In this document: positions 4,812 through 9,681 of the stretch, piece by piece | Layout of the letters: each line of letters starts with the position of its first letter | Numbering within the stretch: position 1 is the first letter of the stretch | Assembly: GCA_964496905.1 (NCBI GenBank) | Contig: CAZCAQ010000017.1 | Coordinates: forward strand, 1 to 9,681 | Direction: 5' to 3' | From: CAZCAQ01 sp964496905 | GTDB taxonomy: Bacteria > Patescibacteriota > WWE3 > UBA101185 > UBA10185 | DNA: 9,681 bases | The notes under the pieces: model-generated | Databases searched by the model: none | What the model was told of the DNA's origin: nothing | Seen by the model: only the letters and a program-made list of their open reading frames with translations | Program-made: the position numbers and the translations under genes

Positions 4812-5243
4812 ATGGATCAAAAATTTCCCAGAGTCGGAATTGGCATATTTGTTTTTAAAAACAAAAAATTTATCATGGGTTGTAGAAAAGGCGCGCATGG
4901 CGAAGGCAGCTGGTCAGTTCCTGGAGGACATTTAGAGTTTGGCGAAACAATTGAGCAAGGCGCAAAAAGAGAAGTATTTGAAGAAACAGGCCTAACAATT
5001 AAAAACGTTAAAGTAGCTGGTATTACAAACGATATTTTTTTAAAAGAAGACAAACACTACATAACAATTTGGGTCACAAGTAATTGGAAAAAAGGAAAGC
5101 CAACAATAACAGAACCTGACAAGTTTTTGGACTTAGATTACAGAGACTTTAACACGCTGCCTGCAAATTTATTTTTACCTTGGCAAGAATTGTTAAAGTC
5201 TGATTTTGTTAGAGATGTAAAGCGTGAGTTATTAAAATCTTAA
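4812..5243 (+). CDS. NUDT15-like Nudix hydrolase
   Basis: This 143-aa protein has a complete Nudix box at residues 39-61: G39, E45, then RE-V-F-EE-T-GL with R53, E54, E57, E58 and G60. The E54/E57/E58 cluster binds the metals. Flanking sequence strongly resembles NUDT15/MTH1-type enzymes: VGIGIFVF (8-15), GCRKGAHGEGSWSVPGGHLEFGE (23-45), and HYITIWV in the later sheet. Such enzymes hydrolyse nucleoside triphosphates, including oxidised ones, to the monophosphate plus pyrophosphate and so clean the nucleotide pool. The exact substrate cannot be read from sequence. It is a single cytosolic gene. The start is supported by an extended -10 six bases upstream, and a possible conventional promoter lies further up. 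Confidence 0.88.
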   Translation: MDQKFPRVGIGIFVFKNKKFIMGCRKGAHGEGSWSVPGGHLEFGETIEQGAKREVFEETGLTIKNVKVAGITNDIFLKEDKHYITIWVTSNWKKGKPTITEPDKFLDLDYRDFNTLPANLFLPWQELLKSDFVRDVKRELLKS

Positions 5244-5277
5244 CAACATACCTTAATCCCAAAACCATAAAATAATG

Positions 5278-5283
5278 TATACT
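5278..5283 (+). promoter_or_regulatory. -10 box of the 122-aa gene, leaderless
   Basis: TATACT is followed by six bases and the ATG at 5290. The box lies inside the codons that would follow the upstream in-frame ATG at 5275, so that earlier ATG would not be on this transcript. Confidence 0.55.
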
Positions 5284-5289
5284 TTTTAT

Positions 5290-5658
5290 ATGCTGCCAAT
5301 CTCATCCAAATCACCCTACTCCCAAATTGAAGGACTTTATTTGGCTGCTCAACAATTAATCGATTTTATAGACTCATCAGGAAAAAATAATACCGACGTG
5401 TACCGGCTATTTATAACGCTCATTCACATAGAACGTGCAATGGATGCATATAGAGTTTTAGTTCCAGCAGGAAGCGGATTTGATTACAAAGAAGAGAAAG
5501 AACATGCCAACAAATTGCTCGATCTGCTTAGGCTCCAAATTCATGATTTACGCGAATTTTTAAATGACGACCAAGTTCGCGATGCTTTAAATGAGGCTGG
5601 ACGAGATTTTCAGCTTAGGTTTTTAAAGGCGAGCCCTAAGGTAACTCCAAAAGAGTAA
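5290..5658 (+). CDS. Small helical hypothetical protein, 122 aa
   Basis: I do not recognise this protein. It looks all-helical, with about four helices: 12-29, 36-57 (VYRLFITLIHIERAMDAYRVL), 67-92 (EEKEHANKLLDLLRLQIHDL) and 95-113, with a charged tail. There are no membrane segments, Cys or obvious active-site motif. A four-helix bundle or a small adaptor is the simplest reading. I chose ATG 5290 over ATG 5275 because TATACT sits six bases before 5290, matching the window's leaderless pattern, and overlaps the extra N-terminal codons. The gene stands alone between the Nudix gene and the large membrane protein, with no terminator visible on either side. Confidence 0.6.
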   Translation: MLPISSKSPYSQIEGLYLAAQQLIDFIDSSGKNNTDVYRLFITLIHIERAMDAYRVLVPAGSGFDYKEEKEHANKLLDLLRLQIHDLREFLNDDQVRDALNEAGRDFQLRFLKASPKVTPKE

Positions 5659-5753
5659 ATTTTCATCTACCAAATTACGTCCAATACACTTTTAGTTCTA
5701 TAAGCACGAATTTAGTTTTGCTATTTTTGCAGTCTTCTATAAACTATATATAT

Positions 5754-5762
5754 TGATAAAAT
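5754..5762 (+). promoter_or_regulatory. Extended -10 upstream of the large membrane protein
   Basis: TGATAAAAT is a good extended -10 (hexamer 5757-5762). The predicted start near 5769 gives a leader of about 26 nt to the ATG at 5795. No Shine-Dalgarno site is visible in the leader, so this gene fits neither of the window's two initiation styles. Confidence 0.5.
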
Positions 5763-5794
5763 GTTCATAATCAAATCTTTACAACAGACACGCT

Positions 5795-8602
5795 ATGAAA
5801 CAACTAACAATCAAAAACCACTTGCCTATTTTACTTGGGAGCGTGTTTTTATTTCTGGTTTTCATCTCACTCAAAGGTTCAGCTGATATAAGATATCCAC
5901 TTGGCAGGCCAAAAGTTTCCAAACTTACCGCCAGCACAAAACTTGATGATCCTTTAGCACAAAAAGAAAATGATATAAATTTCATTTATGACGGGCTAGA
6001 CACAACGTGGTGGAGTGGTTATGCCAAAAAGGGTGCACCTAACATTATTGATATGCGCTTAGCACAGGCATACACTATAGAAGCGGTTCAAATAGTTTTT
6101 CCAGACGACTACGCAAGAGATTTTGACGTTATACTACTAAACAATAATAAGGAAATTCACCGAATTGTTGTTAAAAACAATGTTCAAAAGACATATGATT
6201 ATCCACTGAATAAACCAAAAAAGATTGACGCCCTCAAGCTAGAATTAAAAAAAGGTAAAACTGACACTGAAAGTATTGATATAGGTGAGATCAACTTAAA
6301 GACTAAATTTGCCCCCCAAGGTATTAGTTCCTTTTTTTGGACCGCTCTTCATAGTATTTCGCTACTTGTTTTTATATTTCTACTAGGACTTAGTGTAGTA
6401 GCATTAGTACAATTCCTTAAGGAAAATCCCAAACTACTCAACACTAGTTTTAAAAGGTTGCTGACCTTTATACGTTCATATATCACGCTTAAAAATGTAC
6501 TTTTGGTTGTATTATTCATGTTTTTTTCCTTGTACAGGTTTTTTTCTGATTTAAACTTTACTCAACAAGGCTATTTAAATATCACGGACTCTGGCATCCC
6601 TTTTTATCCCTTTGACCATTTTAAAACTTTTTTAACGGCAATAAAGACTTCAATGGCGTTTGGACACCATGATACTGAATGGCAATTATTGGTAAAAGGC
6701 TTACCTCTTAGCGTTCTTTTTTTTATTACTCAGAATATTCTTTTGTCTATAAAAATTTACTTAAGTTTGGTGATTTTTACGGTTATGGTAAGTTTTTACT
6801 ATGCGCTAAAAAAACTTGGAATTTCTTTTTATGTCGCGGCAGCCTTTGCAATATTGTGGGGGCTTATGCCTCAAATGTCCCACTGGATAGTGAATGCGCC
6901 TAACGTGTGTCTTGCGTATGCAGGTATACCTCTGCTTTTGGTTTCAACAATAAGTATTACAGAAAAGTCTACAAGCTCTCGATTCCACTTTCCGTTTTTT
7001 TTGGGTTTTTCCTTAATGTTTTTGTCTGATCCATCCTACGCATACATTGGTATGTGGGCTTTTGTAATTAGCTTGCCCTTATTGTTAATACGGAAAAGTC
7101 GACCACAAATAAAGACAATACTTGTAACTATTAGTTTGTCTGTAATTCCAGCTATTTTGTTTATTAGTATTTTTTATTCTGGACTAATAGCCAATTATTT
7201 TACTGGTGGAACCGAAACTTATGCAACAGGAACATATACCAAAGATGTGATCCACGAAATACTGTTTCAAAGCAGCCCTTCGTCAACACTAGTATTTGGC
7301 ATGGGCAGAGGTGTAAGTTTAGTTAGCGACGCTAACAATGCAAAAATAATCCTGTACTTGGGCATTTTGCTACTTGGCTTATTTTTTACAAAGAAAAAAC
7401 CAAGTATAAGAATTTTTTATGTTTTATTAGTTGTGGGTTTTGTTCTTACCTTGGGAACACGACTTCCCTATTGGGAACCAATTTATGACTTCTTTTATAG
7501 TCTGCCAGGCGCTTTTGTATTAAGAAACATTTTTAAGCTCAACTTCCTTTTTATTCTGTCAGTATTTATTTTAGTACCTTTTACAGTGCATCACTTAATT
7601 GAAACTGTTGGTGAAAAAAATAAATTAGTAAAAGTAGTTGCTGCTTTCATGTTTCTTGGAGTGGCTATATACCCATTTATTAATACGGGCATGTTTTATT
7701 TAAAAGAGTTAGTGTTTAAGGATCTTCCTCCTGAGTATTACGAGCTTAGAGATTTTGTTCAACAAGACTCATCTGATTTTAGAATTTTTTATTATCCATT
7801 ACATAATCCAGTAGCTACTGAAACTAACACATGGCAAACAGATTTTGGAGTGTCACATCCTTATATTTCCGCGGTCACTAATAAACCAAACAACCTTTAT
7901 ATTCCTGTTGGCGACCATCCACATTCAATTGATATTTACAATATACTTAGCAACAATTTGCTTACTGACAGATATGGCGATTTTTTTAAGTCTCTAGGAG
8001 GATTAAGCTATAAATACTTTATTTTTAGAAATGACCTTCCACCCGGAATAATGCCACCTGAACTCTATCTGCAAAATATTGAATATGTGAAGGCACTTAA
8101 ACAAAACGGCCACCAACCTGTTTTTGAAAATTCTATTTTTACTGTTTTTCAAGTTCCTGACAAAAGCTTTGTCCCAATTATTTCAACTCCCAACCCTACT
8201 ACAACTTTGTTTGGTTCACACAATAATGTAGTTATTACTCTAAAAGAAAAGAAAACACAATTAATGATTAATACAAAAAACGAGACTACATGGTATATCT
8301 CCCAACCTTTAGTTAACGGAGCTATTGGAAGACAACTTGCAAAACTTCACCCTTTGCTATTTGGGACTCCAGTAAAAACAGCGGAAGTTGTGGCGTGCGA
8401 TCAAGCAAATGCGGACCATTATGTTAACTTTTTAAAGCTAAGAAACTGCTTTGAATTTAGTACTACAAAAAACGACCAGACAATTATTGTAAACCCAGCC
8501 ATAGATATGTATTCCATCACACTTAAACTGGTGGCTTTTGTACTTTTTGTGCTGTATTTTTGGATGCTGAGGATGTACTTTGGCCGCACTAGTCACGAAT
8601 AA
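5795..8602 (+). CDS. Large multi-pass membrane protein, GT-C/YfhO-like, with N-terminal discoidin-like domain
   Basis: This is a 935-aa protein. A membrane segment (about 10-27) is followed by a roughly 140-residue extracytoplasmic beta-rich domain (35-170). FIYDGLDTTWWSG (63-75) and the later strands there resemble an F5/8-type C (discoidin) carbohydrate-binding fold. Then come many membrane helices (about 178-207, 231-250, 300-335, 343-385, 398-432, 441-468, 517-552, 582-602, 614-634). An acidic loop, TDSGIPFYPFDHF (264-276), sits where GT-C glycosyltransferases place a catalytic Asp. PGAFVLRNIFKLNF (571-584) resembles the re-entrant motif of YfhO/arabinosyltransferase-like proteins. A soluble domain (about 645-900) and a last helix (907-926) follow. 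It probably transfers a lipid-linked sugar outside the membrane. The substrate is unknown, and this is family-level inference. Confidence 0.7.
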   Translation: MKQLTIKNHLPILLGSVFLFLVFISLKGSADIRYPLGRPKVSKLTASTKLDDPLAQKENDINFIYDGLDTTWWSGYAKKGAPNIIDMRLAQAYTIEAVQIVFPDDYARDFDVILLNNNKEIHRIVVKNNVQKTYDYPLNKPKKIDALKLELKKGKTDTESIDIGEINLKTKFAPQGISSFFWTALHSISLLVFIFLLGLSVVALVQFLKENPKLLNTSFKRLLTFIRSYITLKNVLLVVLFMFFSLYRFFSDLNFTQQGYLNITDSGIPFYPFDHFKTFLTAIKTSMAFGHHDTEWQLLVKGLPLSVLFFITQNILLSIKIYLSLVIFTVMVSFYYALKKLGISFYVAAAFAILWGLMPQMSHWIVNAPNVCLAYAGIPLLLVSTISITEKSTSSRFHFPFFLGFSLMFLSDPSYAYIGMWAFVISLPLLLIRKSRPQIKTILVTISLSVIPAILFISIFYSGLIANYFTGGTETYATGTYTKDVIHEILFQSSPSSTLVFGMGRGVSLVSDANNAKIILYLGILLLGLFFTKKKPSIRIFYVLLVVGFVLTLGTRLPYWEPIYDFFYSLPGAFVLRNIFKLNFLFILSVFILVPFTVHHLIETVGEKNKLVKVVAAFMFLGVAIYPFINTGMFYLKELVFKDLPPEYYELRDFVQQDSSDFRIFYYPLHNPVATETNTWQTDFGVSHPYISAVTNKPNNLYIPVGDHPHSIDIYNILSNNLLTDRYGDFFKSLGGLSYKYFIFRNDLPPGIMPPELYLQNIEYVKALKQNGHQPVFENSIFTVFQVPDKSFVPIISTPNPTTTLFGSHNNVVITLKEKKTQLMINTKNETTWYISQPLVNGAIGRQLAKLHPLLFGTPVKTAEVVACDQANADHYVNFLKLRNCFEFSTTKNDQTIIVNPAIDMYSITLKLVAFVLFVLYFWMLRMYFGRTSHE

Positions 8603-8610
8603 ACGGAAAC

Positions 8611-8628
8611 AAGCGGGATTGAAGCGGG
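8611..8628 (+). repeat. Direct repeat of AAGCGGG
   Basis: AAGCGGG occurs at 8611-8617 and again at 8622-8628, 11 bp apart or about one helical turn, in the gap between the membrane protein and the VOC gene. It could be a paired protein site or a chance repeat. A weak 5-bp hairpin (8645-8649 with 8655-8659) follows. Confidence 0.25.
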
Positions 8629-8664
8629 TTAAAGTGATGGGAAGTGCTAGTGTTTAGCATCAGA

Positions 8665-8692
8665 TTGCCTTACTAATTATTTTATATATACT
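8665..8692 (+). promoter_or_regulatory. Promoter of the VOC gene, leaderless
   Basis: TATACT (8687-8692) is followed by six bases and the ATG at 8699. A partial -35, TTGCCT (8665-8670), lies 16 nt upstream. The predicted transcript starts at the ATG. Confidence 0.6.
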
Positions 8693-8698
8693 TTCACT

Positions 8699-9046
8699 AT
8701 GAACCTACACAGCGCAGTATTTTATTCAAATAACATTAATGCCTTAGAAGATTTTTACATTAACAAACTCGGCTTTGTTCTTGAAAAAAGAGCTGGCGAC
8801 AAGTTTATCTCTTTTATTTTCTCAAATGGAGCACGCTTAGGTATTAAAAAAGCCGTGGAAGAAAGAGAGATACCAGGTAAACAAACGGTCTTTATTGAAG
8901 TTGAAACCGTAGTAGAAATGTTTAAAAAAGCACAAGAGCAAGGGCTCAATATACTTAAGCCGCTTACTCAAGAACCGTGGGCATTGGAGTTTAGTGTTCT
9001 TGATCCAGACGGCAATAAGATTGAATTTATTCAACCGGTGAGGTAA
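8699..9046 (+). CDS. VOC-superfamily (glyoxalase/bleomycin-resistance fold) protein
   Basis: This 115-aa protein is the usual single-chain VOC length, with two beta-alpha-beta-beta-beta modules. Module 1 has LHSAVFYS (3-10), LEDFYINKLGFVLE (16-29) and FISFIFSNGARLGI (36-49). Module 2 has TVFIEVE (63-69), the helix VEMFKKAQEQGL (72-83), and FSVLDPDGNKIEFIQP (98-113). DPDGN-x-IEF is the common C-terminal signature, with Glu109 at the usual metal-ligand position. His4 is the likely first ligand. Members include glyoxalase I, dioxygenases, epimerases and antibiotic-binding proteins, and the specific role is not decided by sequence. It is a single gene. The start is set by TATACT six bases upstream. 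Confidence 0.82.
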   Translation: MNLHSAVFYSNNINALEDFYINKLGFVLEKRAGDKFISFIFSNGARLGIKKAVEEREIPGKQTVFIEVETVVEMFKKAQEQGLNILKPLTQEPWALEFSVLDPDGNKIEFIQPVR

Positions 9047-9074
9047 CAACAGCCAGCTTAAACACTTGATTTAT

Positions 9075-9092
9075 ATTTCGAGAATGCGAAAT
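9075..9092. repeat. 6-bp inverted repeat, possible operator
   Basis: ATTTCG (9075-9080) and CGAAAT (9087-9092) form an exact inverted repeat with a 6-bp spacer, in the gap after the VOC gene. There is no T-run after it. Its position upstream of the next gene's promoter is compatible with a regulator site. Confidence 0.3.
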
Positions 9093-9134
9093 CCAGGCCT
9101 AGTAATCTTTACTAAACTAATCCACTATGGCAAT

Positions 9135-9163
9135 TTGTAATTTGAACACTTATCAAATAGAAT
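9135..9163 (+). promoter_or_regulatory. Possible conventional promoter of the 76-aa gene
   Basis: TTGTAA (9135-9140), a 17-nt spacer and TAGAAT (9158-9163) predict a start near 9170, leaving about 23 nt of leader with a purine-rich GAGAGG (9183-9188) before ATG 9193. If used, it lies inside the N-terminal extension that would begin at ATG 9127. Confidence 0.4.
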
Positions 9164-9192
9164 ACGCCTACTATTCCAAACAGAGAGGTAAG

Positions 9193-9423
9193 ATGAACAT
9201 GGGCGCATATATAGTGCCAAAAAGGAACCGTATCTCCTGGGTGCTTAATAGGTGGGCTAAGGCAAATAACAAAAGTATCCAGATCACACTAATTGATGGC
9301 GATTTCCGAATTAGGATATACCCAGATGACGAAGCCAACCGTAACGAACTCGAGGCACAGCTGCAAGAAATCTGCAATAAACTTGGTGTGACTTTTTTGT
9401 GGGTTTCAGACACACTGTTGTAA
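9193..9423 (+). CDS. Small hypothetical protein, 76 aa (98 aa from the upstream ATG)
   Basis: I do not recognise this protein. From ATG 9193 it has a basic N-terminus with PKRNRISWVLNRW (9-21), a beta hairpin IQITLIDGDFRIRIYP (29-44), an acidic helix DDEANRNELEAQLQEICNKL (45-64) and a final strand VTFLWVS (66-72). That makes a compact alpha/beta domain. The upstream in-frame ATG 9127 gives 22 extra residues and has a weak -10-like ACTAAT (9116-9121) five bases before it. I prefer 9193 because it has a purine-rich GAGAGG at 9183-9188 and a -35/-10 pair upstream, like the small genes at 3798-4546. A terminator of the same two-tier design follows. Function unknown. Confidence 0.55.
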   Translation: MNMGAYIVPKRNRISWVLNRWAKANNKSIQITLIDGDFRIRIYPDDEANRNELEAQLQEICNKLGVTFLWVSDTLL

Positions 9424-9447
9424 TCACATGTGCAGTTGCACGATAGC

Positions 9448-9495
9448 TAGACTGGAAGGGAAACCTTTAAATCCGTTTGGATCCAGTCTATTTTT
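9448..9495 (+). terminator. Two-tier hairpin terminator after the 76-aa gene
   Basis: TAGACTGGA (9448-9456) pairs perfectly with TCCAGTCTA (9482-9490), followed by TTTTT. Inside the 25-nt loop is AGG-GAAA-CCT (9457-9466), another GAAA tetraloop hairpin. No T-run follows on the minus strand, so it acts on plus-strand transcripts. The right arm covers the stop codon of the converging minus-strand gene. Confidence 0.7.
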
Positions 9496-9681
9496 GTAAA
9501 CTCCCCAGACACCGATCAAAATACCTCGTATGCCCATAAACATTTTTTTCTTCAGCACGCGCCAAATGAATGCCCGCTGCTAGCAAAACGTAATCACGTG
9601 CATCTTGCAGACCATACGCATGTAAATACCTAACATCTAATCTCATCACCTTTTTAAGAACTTCATAAACATTTCTATATA
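9488..9681 (-). CDS. C-terminal part of an unknown helical protein, cut by the window edge
   Basis: Reading the minus strand from the right edge gives an open frame of 63 codons ending at TAG (9490-9488). Its residues look coding: YRNVYEVLKKVMRLDVRYLH, then AYGLQDARDYVLLAAGIHLA, then a charged end RAEEKNVYGHTRYF. It is rich in helix formers with alternating charge and has no membrane segment. I do not recognise a family. It shares the helical, Arg/Tyr/Leu-rich character of the 122-aa protein at 5290, but I see no clear alignment. The frame is complete only at its C-terminus. Its stop lies inside the hairpin terminator of the converging plus-strand gene. Confidence 0.55.
   Translation of the reverse strand, partial: YRNVYEVLKKVMRLDVRYLHAYGLQDARDYVLLAAGIHLARAEEKNVYGHTRYFDRCLGSLQK

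Noticed and set aside
5779..5985. Minus-strand frame of 68 codons over the start of the membrane protein
   Set aside because: It is antisense to the well-supported 935-aa gene and covers its promoter; no initiation signal is seen for it.
1..9681. Alternative genetic code with TGA read as an amino acid
   Set aside because: RidA ends at TGA at the expected family length, no other gene needs read-through, and Trp is encoded by TGG; the standard code fits.

Overview
This is an AT-rich bacterial window with compact, mostly same-strand genes and no rRNA, tRNA, CRISPR array, transposase or integrase that I can see. My best guess for the source is an uncultivated small-genome lineage such as Patescibacteria/CPR. 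That is inference: it rests on the compact layout, on leaderless gene starts, on a YdeI/OmdA-like protein with a Cys-rich CCWxGCxHR tail, and on a large multi-pass membrane protein with a discoidin-like domain. The standard code fits the frames, with TGA used as a stop in the RidA gene.

Layout. Positions 31-94 hold a long hairpin with a T-rich tail, which looks like the terminator of a gene left of the window. A minus-strand APH-type phosphotransferase (114-1046) is divergent from a plus-strand HIT protein (1188-1613), which is followed 1 nt later by an RBBP9-like serine hydrolase (1615-2175). Next come a YdeI/OmdA-like protein (2258-2572), an overlapping GDPD-like phosphodiesterase (2556-3281) and a RidA deaminase (3297-3674). 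Positions 3700-4735 form a different island: small unknown genes of 75, 60 and 42 codons with Shine-Dalgarno sites, -35/-10 promoters and hairpin terminators. The first of these genes is about 52% G+C by hand count. After it come a NUDT15-like Nudix hydrolase (4812-5243), a small helical unknown (5290-5658), a 935-aa membrane protein resembling GT-C/YfhO-type glycosyltransferases (5795-8602), a VOC/glyoxalase-fold protein (8699-9046), a small unknown (9193-9423), and the end of a minus-strand gene that runs off the right edge (9488-9681).

The clearest pattern is in initiation. Seven genes (APH, HIT, YdeI-like, RidA, Nudix, the 122-aa unknown, VOC) have a good -10 hexamer placed so that exactly six bases separate it from the ATG. 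The predicted transcript therefore starts at or next to the ATG, so these mRNAs should be leaderless. The small-gene island, and probably the gene at 9193, instead use conventional promoters, 5' leaders, Shine-Dalgarno sites and terminators built from an outer 9-10 bp stem enclosing a second hairpin. The two classes also differ in gene size and, at least for the first gene, in base composition. The island may be acquired DNA.

Function. Many of the recognisable enzymes (HIT, Nudix, RidA, VOC, GDPD, serine hydrolase) belong to families that act on small metabolites, damaged nucleotides or reactive by-products. They look like a loose collection of single-gene units with their own promoters, not one pathway. 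The membrane protein suggests cell-surface glycan work. The functions of the small genes cannot be told from sequence alone.
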